DNA from: Prochlorococcus marinus subsp. marinus str. CCMP1375
Lineage (GTDB): Bacteria > Cyanobacteriota > Cyanobacteriia > PCC-6307 > Cyanobiaceae
Direction: 5' to 3'
Length of the DNA: 64,000 bases
Assembly: GCF_000007925.1 (NCBI RefSeq)
Contig: NC_005042.1
Span: forward strand, 1,240,001 to 1,304,000
Shown here: in pieces, positions 37,577-46,748 of the stretch
Position numbering within the stretch: the first letter of the stretch is position 1
How the letters are laid out: each line of letters opens with the position of its first letter
Notes under the pieces: model-generated
Told to the model about the DNA's origin: nothing
Seen by the model: the letters and a program-made list of their open reading frames with translations, nothing else
Databases searched by the model: none
Made by a program: the position numbers and the translations under genes

Positions 37577-38761
37577 TTGGACACCTATAAAAGGCTGCCT
37601 TTAAAAATTGTCAAAGGGAATGGGTGCTGGTTATGGGATGAAACGGGCAAAAAATATCTGGACGCAGTAGCCGGCATTGCTACATGTAGTCTTGGGCATA
37701 GTGATAAAAAATTATCAAAGGTTTTAAGCCAACAACTCAGAAAAATTCAGCATGTTTCCAATTTATATAGAATCCCTGAACAAGAAGATTTGGCTCAATG
37801 GTTAGTTAATCAAAGTTGCGCAGACAGTGTGTTTTTCTGCAATAGTGGCGCTGAAGCAAACGAGGCAGCAATTAAACTAGCTCGTAAATATGGGCAGATT
37901 AAAAGAGGTATTAAACGCCCAATTATACTTTCAGCCAAATCAAGTTTCCACGGCAGAACTCTTGCAGCCTTAAGTGCTACAGGACAAACAAAATATCAAA
38001 AAGGGTTTGAACCTTTAGTAGAAGGTTTTGAATTTTTTTCTTTTAATGATTCAAATTCAGTTCAAGATCTGTATGAAAACCTTGAGAAAGATGAGCCTAG
38101 AGTTGCAGCAATTTTAATAGAGCCAATACAAGGTGAAGGAGGTCTCAATCTTGGAGATCAAAAATTCTTTTACTTTTTAAGAGACTATTGCAATAAAAAT
38201 AATATTTTATTGTTGTTTGATGAAGTTCAATCCGGCATGGGAAGGACTGGGAAACTTTGGGGCTATGAACACTTCAACGTAGAACCTGATGCTTTTACCC
38301 TGGCCAAAGGATTAGGCGGAGGGCATTCCATTGGTGCTTTGTTGGTAAAAGAAAATGCAAGTATTTTTGAACCTGGAGATCATGCAAGCACCTTTGGAGG
38401 GAACCCTTTTGCCTGTAAAGCGGGCTTAACTGTTGCCAAAGAAATACAAAATCGCAACTTACTGGAGAACACATATTGTAGAGGCAATCAATTAAGAGAA
38501 GGCCTTCAGAAACTTATCAATAATTATCCTCATCATTTAGAGGAGGTAAGAGGTATTGGATTAATGCTAGGCCTAGCAATTAAAAAAAATAGCAATTTAA
38601 CATCTCAAAAAATTGTAGAGCTTGCAATTAAAGAAGGCTTGCTTGTTATTGGTGCTGGTGAAAAAGTAATACGCATGCTTCCCCCTTTAATTATTACAAA
38701 AAGAGAAATTGAGACGCTACTCACAAGGCTTAATGCTTGCTTTAGAAAATTAAATAATTGA
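37577..38761 (+). CDS. argD: Acetylornithine aminotransferase
   Basis: This PLP-dependent transaminase of arginine synthesis has CNSGAEANEAAIKLARKYG, SFHGRTLAALSATGQ, LLFDEVQSGMGRTG and the lysine of TLAKGLGGG. The frame remains open back through the upstream tRNA, but that part only translates the tRNA. The family N-terminus is LDTYKRLPLKIVKGNG, so the start must be TTG at 37574 or 37577, which is 5-8 bases after the tRNA 3' end and has no ribosome binding site. The protein is about 394 residues. The stop overlaps the folC start. Confidence 0.93.
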   Translation: MDTYKRLPLKIVKGNGCWLWDETGKKYLDAVAGIATCSLGHSDKKLSKVLSQQLRKIQHVSNLYRIPEQEDLAQWLVNQSCADSVFFCNSGAEANEAAIKLARKYGQIKRGIKRPIILSAKSSFHGRTLAALSATGQTKYQKGFEPLVEGFEFFSFNDSNSVQDLYENLEKDEPRVAAILIEPIQGEGGLNLGDQKFFYFLRDYCNKNNILLLFDEVQSGMGRTGKLWGYEHFNVEPDAFTLAKGLGGGHSIGALLVKENASIFEPGDHASTFGGNPFACKAGLTVAKEIQNRNLLENTYCRGNQLREGLQKLINNYPHHLEEVRGIGLMLGLAIKKNSNLTSQKIVELAIKEGLLVIGAGEKVIRMLPPLIITKREIETLLTRLNACFRKLNN

Positions 38762-39993
38762 ACCTAATTAATTACAAAGAAAATAATGATTTTGAAGAAT
38801 TAATACCTTCATTTAAGTCAAAGGGAATGAATCTTGGACTTGACAGAATACAAAATGCCTTACAAAAAATGGGGAACCCTTGTCACAAAGTTCCTGCAAT
38901 TCAAATTGCAGGGACTAACGGGAAAGGGTCTATTACCTGCTTCCTTGAAAGTTGCCTAACAAAAACTCATATTAAAACTGGATGCACTACTTCGCCTCAT
39001 CTAGTTAGCTGGTGCGAAAGAATCAGAATTGATGGTCAAATGATTTCACCAGAAAAACTTCGAAAATTTGTCAATGAAGTTAAATTAATTACAAAGTCTG
39101 AGCAATTAACTCCGTTTGAACTTGTAATAGCCTCTGCATTTAATTATTTTTTTGTTAATCAAGTTGAATTAATTCTTTTAGAAGTAGGACTCGGGGGAAG
39201 ATTAGATGCAACAACAGCACATCCCTGGAGACCAATTATTGCAATGGGAAAAATAAGTTTTGATCACTGTGAATATCTTGGGGAAAGTCTAGCCAAGATC
39301 ACGAAAGAAAAAGCTGCTGTAATTTCTTATGGGAGTCACGTAATTAGTGCGGACCAAGAACCTGAAGTTAAGAAAATCCTCGAAGATACTGTATTAAAGA
39401 AAAACGCAAAGATTTCTTGGGTTTCTCCATTATCTAAGCAATGGGAATTAGGTATCGCTGGTGAAATTCAAAGAGAGAATGCAGCTGTTGCAAAAGCAGT
39501 ATTAGAATCCCTTCCTACTTTTGGCTGGAAAATAAATAATAATCAAATCAAAAAAGGTCTTGCTTCAGCAAATTGGCCAGGAAGACTTCAAAGTACAAAA
39601 TGGGAAGGTCTCCCTTTGATACTTGATGGCGCACATAACCCAGAAGCAATAAGACAACTCTCAAAAGAACGAGCTCTCTGGGTAAATCAAAGCTCAATTG
39701 TTCATTGGATAATTGGTATACAGACGAATAAGAATGCTCCTGAAATGCTACGTAATTTGTTAAAGGAAAAAGATATTGCTTGGATTGTTCAGATCCCTAA
39801 CCATCAAAGCTGGAGCAAAGATCAACTTTTAAAAGCCTGTCCAGAATTGTCTCATCAATTAAGAAAAGCAGAAAGTATTCTAAAAGTTTTAGAACTTTTG
39901 AGATCAAACAATCAATGGCCAACACCTCCTCCTATAGTAACTGGCTCTCTTTATTTGATAGGTGATCTAATAAAAAACAAAATCATCACCTAA
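38758..39993 (+). CDS. folC: Folylpolyglutamate/dihydrofolate synthase
   Basis: This 411-residue enzyme adds glutamate to folates. The ATP loop AGTNGKGS (in PAIQIAGTNGKGSI), TSPHLVSWCERI, LLEVGLGGRLDATTAH and LDGAHNPEA are all present. The best start is a TTG that overlaps the argD stop as TTGA; it restores the usual N-terminal helix (FEELIPSF) before the LGLDRIQNAL segment. An ATG at residue 24 is the alternative. The overlap suggests translational coupling with argD. Confidence 0.95.
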   Translation: MNLINYKENNDFEELIPSFKSKGMNLGLDRIQNALQKMGNPCHKVPAIQIAGTNGKGSITCFLESCLTKTHIKTGCTTSPHLVSWCERIRIDGQMISPEKLRKFVNEVKLITKSEQLTPFELVIASAFNYFFVNQVELILLEVGLGGRLDATTAHPWRPIIAMGKISFDHCEYLGESLAKITKEKAAVISYGSHVISADQEPEVKKILEDTVLKKNAKISWVSPLSKQWELGIAGEIQRENAAVAKAVLESLPTFGWKINNNQIKKGLASANWPGRLQSTKWEGLPLILDGAHNPEAIRQLSKERALWVNQSSIVHWIIGIQTNKNAPEMLRNLLKEKDIAWIVQIPNHQSWSKDQLLKACPELSHQLRKAESILKVLELLRSNNQWPTPPPIVTGSLYLIGDLIKNKIIT

Positions 39994-39997
39994 TTAA

Positions 39998-41338
39998 TTA
40001 AATCCAACCTTTTAACTTTCCTGGATTAAGTATTCCTTTGGGATCATATTCTCTTTTGGCCTTAACCTGCTCAGAATCAATTACACCAAGGCCTCCATCC
40101 TCAACAGTGATGACATGTGGATTAAATATTATTGCTCCTAACTCCTTACATTCATTTATCAATTGTTCAAGATTATCCTTTCCTTGCCATCTAACTAACG
40201 GCAATGCAGCAATTCTCTGATCACCTTGTTGCCTTACTGCTTCTAAATGCCAAAGAATATTTTGGCCCCATTTTCTACTTAAAGTATTAATTAAATCAAT
40301 CTCAGGTTGAGGCAAAAGCATTTGCAGATATGTCCAATCAGAATTAACACCTCTCATATGCATAGTTGTGTGGTTCCATGTCAGCTCTCTCAAACCATTA
40401 CCAACTTTCTCTTGCTCAGAACCTAAATGATAAAAATCAGCTCCTACAGATTTAGATAGTCTTTCTAAAGTACTAATTCCATCTGGCTCAACCAAAAGTA
40501 ATAATCTATGCTTACCTGCAGGATTTCCGCTCCAAGTTGGAAGACTTTCAACAATTTTGTTTTCAAGCAAACTACACAAAAACAAATTAACTGCAACCTG
40601 ATTACAAGTCTTAAATAGTTTTACTGCCTCATAAAAATCAGCACAATCAATAGTAACTTCCTGCCAATCAACATTAGGACAAGTGGATAATTTTAAAGAA
40701 GTAATGATTCCATTAGTCCCATATGCATGATTGAGAGCTTCAGCCGGCTTAGCATTAAGTTGGATTTTCCTAGGAGATTCTTCTAACGTCACAATTTCCA
40801 GCCCTAAAAGGTGCCCAGGATCTCTTAAAAATCCCCAACGTACAGAACCAATTCCTCCTGATCCTCCTGCTATAAAGCCAGCGACTGAAGCAGTCCTCCA
40901 AGTACTAGGAAGCAACCTCAATTGGCGTCCTTTGGAAATTAAAAATCTATTCAGATCTATTAGTAGACACCCAGCTTCAACAGTGACTTCTCCCGTCTGA
41001 GAATCAAAATTTCTTATTTGAGTTAAAGAAGTCATCAACATAACAACCCCCCCTTGAAGCGGAACACACTGTCCGTAATTACCTGTCCCTGCGCCTCTAA
41101 GAGTCAAAGGAATTTGAAAAGCTTGGCAAATCTGTGCAACTGAGATAACTGCATCAACCGAAAGTGGTCTAACGACTAGATCAGCACAACACCCCGCAAG
41201 CTCTTCTTTTAAAACAGGTGAATACTCATAGAAATCGCGAGAATATCTTTTGTGCTCAGCTGATCGAAGAAGAACCTCTAAGTTCGGGATGTTCTTTATC
41301 TCATTTACAAACTGATTAAAATCTGATCTTTCAAGCAT
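39998..41338 (-). CDS. FAD-linked oxidase (GlcD/BBE-like)
   Basis: This 446-residue protein has the PCMH-type FAD domain in its first half: LTLRGAGTGNYGQCVPLQGG, VTVEAGCLLIDLNRFL and VAGFIAGGSGGIGSVRWG. The C-terminal half has a substrate cap and ends DPKGILNPGKL, as in glycolate, lactate or cytokinin-type oxidases. No second cysteine signature of berberine-bridge enzymes is clear. The substrate cannot be inferred. It overlaps the upstream amidohydrolase gene by 8 bases, so the two are probably co-expressed. Confidence 0.85.
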   Translation of the reverse strand: MLERSDFNQFVNEIKNIPNLEVLLRSAEHKRYSRDFYEYSPVLKEELAGCCADLVVRPLSVDAVISVAQICQAFQIPLTLRGAGTGNYGQCVPLQGGVVMLMTSLTQIRNFDSQTGEVTVEAGCLLIDLNRFLISKGRQLRLLPSTWRTASVAGFIAGGSGGIGSVRWGFLRDPGHLLGLEIVTLEESPRKIQLNAKPAEALNHAYGTNGIITSLKLSTCPNVDWQEVTIDCADFYEAVKLFKTCNQVAVNLFLCSLLENKIVESLPTWSGNPAGKHRLLLLVEPDGISTLERLSKSVGADFYHLGSEQEKVGNGLRELTWNHTTMHMRGVNSDWTYLQMLLPQPEIDLINTLSRKWGQNILWHLEAVRQQGDQRIAALPLVRWQGKDNLEQLINECKELGAIIFNPHVITVEDGGLGVIDSEQVKAKREYDPKGILNPGKLKGWI

Positions 41339-42629
41339 GAGATAAAAACCCTTCTTTTAAGGAAAGATCATCTGTTTCAATCCAATGTCCATTAATCATT
41401 ACTTTTCTAATTGGCGGAGTAGACATAGCACCAGCCCAACTATCTGCATCTAATAAAACAAAATCTGCAGGGCAACCTATGTCAATAATTCCATCCCATT
41501 CAAGCTGCATTATTCTGGCTGCTCCTGTTGTAAACGTCGAAAGTCCAAGCCTATTCCATGGAGCAATTTGAGCAAAAGCCATTGAGGCTGCCATTAAAGA
41601 AAGTGGATCAAAATTGCCACCAGGGTACCAGGGGTCTTGAACATTATCCCCACCAATAGCAACATTAACTCCTGCATTTTGAAGTTGCTTTATAGGTGCT
41701 ATAGGACGTCGTATTGGAGATGTTTTGTCAGATCTAGCAAGCAACCAAAAATTAGTAAAGGGGAGTGCTACAACATTTATATTGAAAGAAGCAATACGTT
41801 CTGCCAATAACTTCAAGGGGTTGGAGGGAAGCAACCCCATGCTGCTTAAATGGCTACAAGTAATTGGTATATCAAGGTCTATTTGTTCAAGAACATAAAT
41901 GATTTCACGTATGCCACCTCCAGGTGTCAAAGAAGTTTCATCAACGTGAATGTCAATTCCACATCCCATATCATTCGCCAAACAAAAGAAATTAATCAAC
42001 AACTCTCTTAGATTAGCTTTGTGATAGGGAGGCACAATTACACCTCCAAGCAATCCTCCTTCTGCAGAAACTTGTCGAGCTAAATCTTTCCCTCTTTTAG
42101 TAGTCCAATATTCCAATGGGACCAACGCTACTAGTTGCAATTCAACAAATTCTTCCCACTCACTTTTAATATTCTTCAAAACCTCCCAAGTCTGTTGTCC
42201 TGAGGAATCAAAACTATCTACATGACTTCGAACTGCTCTAATACCATTTTTCAAGGATAGTTTCATAGATCTCTCTGCTCTATCTCGAACTTTCTGCATC
42301 GTGCGACCTTTTTGTTCTTCCAAGTTTGCCTGTAATGCATTCTGATAAGTTCCAGAAAAATTTGGGAACGATTTCCAAGTGAATGCCTTGTCAATATGAG
42401 CATGAGGCTCAATAAGTCTAGGAAGCAACAAACTCAAAGAAGATTCTTTGGAATGCTGAATTACTTCTATCTCATTTAAACAGCCATCTTTAATATGCAT
42501 TCTTAATGGACAGAGCCCTTCTTCAGTTATTTGGGCTTGTAAAAGACCTTTACCACAAGCAATTAAGCTACGAGGAACCAATGCATCAATGCATTGAATA
42601 TTAGGAGATGTCTTTTTTTGCGCAAACAT
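41331..42629 (-). CDS. codA: Cytosine-deaminase-like metal-dependent amidohydrolase
   Basis: This 432-residue TIM-barrel amidohydrolase has metal ligands HAH (LIEPHAHIDKAFTW), IDIHVDET, CSHLSSMGLL and the late Asp in AIGGDNVQDPWYPGG. The pattern is closest to bacterial cytosine deaminase or related N-isopropylammelide and isoguanine deaminases; the precise substrate is not certain. It leads a two-gene set with the FAD oxidase and is divergent from tRNA-His and miaB. Confidence 0.85.
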   Translation of the reverse strand: MFAQKKTSPNIQCIDALVPRSLIACGKGLLQAQITEEGLCPLRMHIKDGCLNEIEVIQHSKESSLSLLLPRLIEPHAHIDKAFTWKSFPNFSGTYQNALQANLEEQKGRTMQKVRDRAERSMKLSLKNGIRAVRSHVDSFDSSGQQTWEVLKNIKSEWEEFVELQLVALVPLEYWTTKRGKDLARQVSAEGGLLGGVIVPPYHKANLRELLINFFCLANDMGCGIDIHVDETSLTPGGGIREIIYVLEQIDLDIPITCSHLSSMGLLPSNPLKLLAERIASFNINVVALPFTNFWLLARSDKTSPIRRPIAPIKQLQNAGVNVAIGGDNVQDPWYPGGNFDPLSLMAASMAFAQIAPWNRLGLSTFTTGAARIMQLEWDGIIDIGCPADFVLLDADSWAGAMSTPPIRKVMINGHWIETDDLSLKEGFLSHA

Positions 42630-42671
42630 ATATATGAATCAATGGTGAATTAGGTAAATTTGTATATACGC

Positions 42672-42745
42672 GGCGGGCGTCGCCAAGTGGTTAAGGCAGC
42701 GGCTTGTGGCGCCGCTATTCGGGGGTTCGAATCCCCTCGCTCGCC
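42672..42745 (+). tRNA. tRNA-His (anticodon GTG)
   Basis: Cloverleaf with acceptor GCGGGCG/CGCTCGC, anticodon loop containing GTG (CTTGTGG), and T arm with TTCGAAT. A genomic G at 42672 pairs with discriminator C73, providing the extra G-1 identity element of histidine tRNA. CCA is not encoded. Confidence 0.96.
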
Positions 42746-42844
42746 CTTACTTAATAGAATCTTATGAAATATCACAAGCAAAAGTGATCTTTATGGAGAA
42801 AATTAAGAAAGCTATTGTTCAAACTTTAGGTCTGCATTTTCAAA

Positions 42845-44245
42845 GTGATACAAACTAAATCAGAAACAATAACTAGAGAATTTACAACCTCTGCAAAAAA
42901 CAGAGGAAGTTATTGGATTACAACTTTTGGTTGTCAGATGAACAAAGCCGACTCTGAAAGGATGGCTGGAATTCTTCAAGCAATGGGTTACCAAAAAGCA
43001 AAAACAGAACTTTGCGCAGATCTTGTTTTATATAACACATGCACAATTCGTGATAATGCAGAGCAAAAAGTGTATAGCTATTTAGGCCGACAAGCGATAA
43101 GGAAAAAATCTTCTCCTCACTTAAAGCTTGTTGTTGCAGGATGCGTAGCTCAACAAGAAGGAGAATCCCTTTTAAGGAGAGTACCTGAACTTGACCTTGT
43201 GATGGGGCCTCAGCATGCAAATCGCTTAGAGGACCTCCTTAACCAAGTTGATAATGGTCAACAGGTTGTTGCAACAGAAGAACATTTAATACTTGAAGAC
43301 TTAACCGCTGCAAGAAGAGATAGCAATATTTGCGCCTGGGTTAATGTTATATATGGCTGCAATGAAAGATGTACCTACTGCGTAGTCCCTTCGGTAAGAG
43401 GTAAAGAACAATCAAGAGAGCCTAAAGCAATAAAATTAGAAATAGAAGACCTTGCTAAAAAAGGATTTAAAGAAGTGACCTTATTAGGTCAAAATATAGA
43501 TGCATATGGGCGAGACTTGCCAGGGATTTCTTCTTCAGGAAGAAGAGAAAATACTTTAACCGACCTGCTTTATTTTATACATGACATTAATGGCATTAAT
43601 CGCATTCGATTTGCTACCAGTCATCCAAGATATTTCACAACGCGGCTCATTGAAGCTTGTGCAGAGCTACCAAAGTTATGCGAACACTTTCACATTCCAT
43701 TCCAAAGTGGAGACAATGAAGTACTTAAAAGGATGGGAAGAGGATACACAATTGAAAAATATAGAAGAATTATCGACAAAATCAGAGAGCTGATGCCCAA
43801 TTCTTCAATAAGTTCAGATGTAATAGTTGCTTTCCCAGGAGAAGATGAAAGTCAATTTCAAAATACTTTAAAAATTATTCGAGAAATTGGTTTTGATCAG
43901 GTTAATACTGCTGCATATTCACAAAGGCCTAACACTCCTGCAGCCTCATGGGCTGAACAGCTTCCAGAGTCAGTAAAAATCGACCGACTCAAAGAATTGA
44001 ATTTACTAGTTGAACAAACTGCTAAGGATAAAAATACTCGGTATCATAATCAAATTGTAGAAGTCTTGGCTGAAGGTATTAATCCCAAGAACCAAGAGCA
44101 ATTAATGGGCAGAACAAGAACAAATAGATTAACATTTTTTTCAAAGATTGGACCTAAAAAATACTCATACAATCCAGGAGATCTAGTTAAGGTAAAAATA
44201 AGTGAAATTAGAGCATTCTCTTTAACAGGGTCACCAATACAATGA
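42845..44245 (+). CDS. miaB: tRNA-2-methylthio-N6-dimethylallyladenosine synthase MiaB
   Basis: This 466-residue radical-SAM methylthiotransferase acts on i6A37. Three N-terminal cysteines (30, 66 and 100) hold the auxiliary cluster, and the radical-SAM motif is Cys 172, 176 and 179 (GCNERCTYC). The C-terminal TRAM domain includes MGRTRTNRL. The start is GTG at 42845. It follows tRNA-His and precedes ddl, separated by 55 bases. Confidence 0.96.
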   Translation: MIQTKSETITREFTTSAKNRGSYWITTFGCQMNKADSERMAGILQAMGYQKAKTELCADLVLYNTCTIRDNAEQKVYSYLGRQAIRKKSSPHLKLVVAGCVAQQEGESLLRRVPELDLVMGPQHANRLEDLLNQVDNGQQVVATEEHLILEDLTAARRDSNICAWVNVIYGCNERCTYCVVPSVRGKEQSREPKAIKLEIEDLAKKGFKEVTLLGQNIDAYGRDLPGISSSGRRENTLTDLLYFIHDINGINRIRFATSHPRYFTTRLIEACAELPKLCEHFHIPFQSGDNEVLKRMGRGYTIEKYRRIIDKIRELMPNSSISSDVIVAFPGEDESQFQNTLKIIREIGFDQVNTAAYSQRPNTPAASWAEQLPESVKIDRLKELNLLVEQTAKDKNTRYHNQIVEVLAEGINPKNQEQLMGRTRTNRLTFFSKIGPKKYSYNPGDLVKVKISEIRAFSLTGSPIQ

Positions 44246-44300
44246 GAATTAAATCTAATGAGAATAATTTATTTTTTCTAAGAAACTAACTTAATTCAAC

Positions 44301-45356
44301 ATGCGAAATGCAATTAAAACAGTTGGAATAGTTTTTGGAGGAGTTTCTGGAGAACATGAGGTTTCTATCAAATCTGCAAGAACTATTATTCATGCCTTAA
44401 AACATCCAATTAATATCAATAAGTTTGATGTAATAAGTATCTATATTGATAAAAAGGGGAAATGGTGGCCCAGTGAAATTGCAGAAAAGGTCTTAGAATC
44501 AGATCCTAATTTTGATAAGAATATATTCTTCAAGCAAGTTGAATTCATAGGATTAGATCACCTTCCAAAAGAAACTGAAAAAATACAGATTTGGTTCCCT
44601 GTACTTCATGGGCCAAATGGTGAAGATGGTTCTATCCAAGGATTCTTTCAACTAACAGGAAAACCATATGTAGGCTCAGGAGTCTTAGGCTCTGCCTTAG
44701 GAATGGATAAGATTGCCATGAAAGCTGCTTTCTCTGCAGCTGGACTACCACAAGTAAATTATTGCGAAATACATTCGATAGATCTATTGGACAAGAAAAG
44801 ATTGTCTTACTTAATACAAAAGATTGAGACCCAATTGGGATACCCATGTTTCATAAAGCCTGCAAATCTAGGATCCTCAGTTGGCATTTCCAAAGCCTAT
44901 GACAAAAAAGAGCTCCTCAATGGTTTGGATCTTGCTGCTCAGCTAGATAGTCGCATAGTTGTTGAAAAAAACATCAAAGCCAGAGAGCTTGAATGCGCTG
45001 TAATTGGAAAAAAACAGATAAAAACTTCATGCGTAGGAGAAGTTAGGTATAGCTCAGATTGGTATGACTATGACTCAAAATATTCTAAAAACTCAACTAA
45101 AACTCTAATTCCAGCTCCTATACCAGAAAAAATTTCTAAAGAGGTTCAATCATTATCTATCCTTGCATGCAAAGCAATTTCAGCAGAAGGAATTGCAAGA
45201 GTCGATTTTTTTTACGACGAGGAAAAAGATTCTTTGTGGATTAATGAAATCAATACAATGCCTGGCTTTACGGAACAAAGCATGTACCCAATGCTTTGGG
45301 ATGCTTCAGGAATAGATATCTCACAACTTGTGGCAAGGTTGATAGAAAGCGCTTAA
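44301..45356 (+). CDS. ddl: D-alanine-D-alanine ligase
   Basis: This 351-residue ATP-grasp enzyme makes the D-Ala-D-Ala dipeptide of peptidoglycan. It has GVSGEHEVS, VLHGPNGEDGSIQG, CFIKPANLGSSVGI and WINEINTMPGFTEQSMYP. The length is normal. It begins a cell-wall and division cluster (ddl, unknown, ftsQ, ftsZ) in the usual cyanobacterial order. Confidence 0.97.
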   Translation: MRNAIKTVGIVFGGVSGEHEVSIKSARTIIHALKHPININKFDVISIYIDKKGKWWPSEIAEKVLESDPNFDKNIFFKQVEFIGLDHLPKETEKIQIWFPVLHGPNGEDGSIQGFFQLTGKPYVGSGVLGSALGMDKIAMKAAFSAAGLPQVNYCEIHSIDLLDKKRLSYLIQKIETQLGYPCFIKPANLGSSVGISKAYDKKELLNGLDLAAQLDSRIVVEKNIKARELECAVIGKKQIKTSCVGEVRYSSDWYDYDSKYSKNSTKTLIPAPIPEKISKEVQSLSILACKAISAEGIARVDFFYDEEKDSLWINEINTMPGFTEQSMYPMLWDASGIDISQLVARLIESA

Positions 45357-45409
45357 GAATAAAAGAGTTCCATTTGCATGGTGATTAAAACCACTGTTGC
45401 CAAAACAAC

Positions 45410-45820
45410 ATGATGCATGGTTTGCTTTGGTTCCCTTTACTCTTAGTTTTTGTGCTTTTAACCGCACTTGGATGGCTTGAGAGACGAAGGCAAAATCTTT
45501 ATCGTTTTTGGGCAGAAGGCTCCGAACTAGCCAAACTTGACGGGTCAGGAGCCGCGCGTCTTAAGGATGGGATTATTACATGGAGCAGTTTCGAGGCAGG
45601 TAGCTTCAAAGAAAAAGATACTTTTGAAGTTAAGCGCTTAGAACTAGTTGAATTAATGGCTTTGAGCTCTGGAGAAGCACCTCTTACAAATGAGTCGCAA
45701 GGTCAATGTCGCCTTCGATTAATTGGATGTGGGAAAGAAATAGATGTTCCTTTTGCAGATGCTGAACGTGCTCGGCAATGGATGGATCAATTAATGGGGA
45801 AGGCTCGTTGCGACCTATGA
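45410..45820 (+). CDS. Membrane-anchored protein of unknown function between ddl and ftsQ
   Basis: This 136-residue protein has an N-terminal transmembrane segment (about 4-22) followed by a soluble domain that begins with a basic stretch (ERRRQNLYRF). The domain has short beta-like pieces (CRLRLIGCGKEIDVPF). It starts at tandem ATGs. The stop overlaps the ftsQ ATG (ATGA), so its expression is tied to ftsQ and ftsZ, which hints at a division or envelope role. The family is not recognised. Confidence 0.75.
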   Translation: MMHGLLWFPLLLVFVLLTALGWLERRRQNLYRFWAEGSELAKLDGSGAARLKDGIITWSSFEAGSFKEKDTFEVKRLELVELMALSSGEAPLTNESQGQCRLRLIGCGKEIDVPFADAERARQWMDQLMGKARCDL

Positions 45821-46596
45821 CATGGTCTTCAAAGCCATTTAGGAGGCCAAAGAATTCTGGAAATTTAAAAATCAAGCAAATCTGGGGAATCATCTGTTTT
45901 TTCTCAATTACAACCTTCTTAGGGGGGCTACTTGTAACGAAAGGGAGAGAACCCATTAATAGCAATCAAATCCATATCAAGGGTGCTGCAAATACTCCCA
46001 ATAGAGAAATAGTTAAGGCTATGGGTATTAATTTGCCAACATCCCTTTTAGAAATAAATCCAAAACAACTAGAAAACAATCTTCAAAAGAATTTACCGAT
46101 AAAAGCTGTTGCAATTAGTCGAAGGATTGCTCCACTAGGAATTGACGTACAAATTTTAGAAAGAGAGCCCATAGCTTTTGCTCTAAGGAAACAAGGCAAT
46201 AATCAAGAAAAAGGAATGGTTGATAAAGAAGGTTATTGGATACCCATTATTAATGGCACTAATGAATCTTCAAACACATCAAAAGGTCTCATTATTGATG
46301 GCTGGGACCCTAGCAAAAAAGATCTGATTAAATTTCTCTTGAGAAATCAGACTAGTCTTGGCAGCCCTCTTAAAAGAGTTATTTTCAATCCAAATGGAAA
46401 TATAAGCCTCCAAACAGAGTTTTTTAAATTTGTTCATCTAGGGAACAAATCAAACTTGTTAGACCAGCAATTGAAAGCAATTGCTCAATTGTCTAAGTCA
46501 CTCCCAAATAAATTAACTGACACGTCCGAAATTATTCTCAACTTAAAAAATCCCTCAAAACCAAAATTGTTTTTACCAAATGAAAAAAATAATTAG
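45817..46596 (+). CDS. ftsQ: Cell division protein FtsQ
   Basis: This protein of 259 residues has a short basic N-terminus, one transmembrane segment (about 26-45, GIICFFSITTFLGGLL) and an extracytoplasmic POTRA domain (IHIKGAANTPNREIVKAMGI, EINPKQLENNLQK), followed by the FtsQ beta domain (VQILEREPIAFALRK, GMVDKEGYWIP). I chose the ATG at 45817, which overlaps the previous stop, over an upstream in-frame start that would lie inside the neighbouring gene. FtsQ links the late divisome; ftsZ follows after 152 bases. Confidence 0.9.
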   Translation: MTWSSKPFRRPKNSGNLKIKQIWGIICFFSITTFLGGLLVTKGREPINSNQIHIKGAANTPNREIVKAMGINLPTSLLEINPKQLENNLQKNLPIKAVAISRRIAPLGIDVQILEREPIAFALRKQGNNQEKGMVDKEGYWIPIINGTNESSNTSKGLIIDGWDPSKKDLIKFLLRNQTSLGSPLKRVIFNPNGNISLQTEFFKFVHLGNKSNLLDQQLKAIAQLSKSLPNKLTDTSEIILNLKNPSKPKLFLPNEKNN

Positions 46597-46748
46597 AAAA
46601 AACACCTCTTCAAAGCCATGAAAATCTGGAGAAAAGTCAGTGAACTCTGATTTATCTCCTTAAAGAAAGACGAGACTTTCTTGAAAAACCCAACAGATCT
46701 CCAAAGCCAGTCATAATGCACCAAAAATCATTCATCTAAATCCCGAGT

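Noticed and set aside
42793-42858. Short frame [13 protein letters not shown] upstream of miaB
   Set aside because: It is only 21 codons, overlaps the miaB start and shows no convincing coding features.
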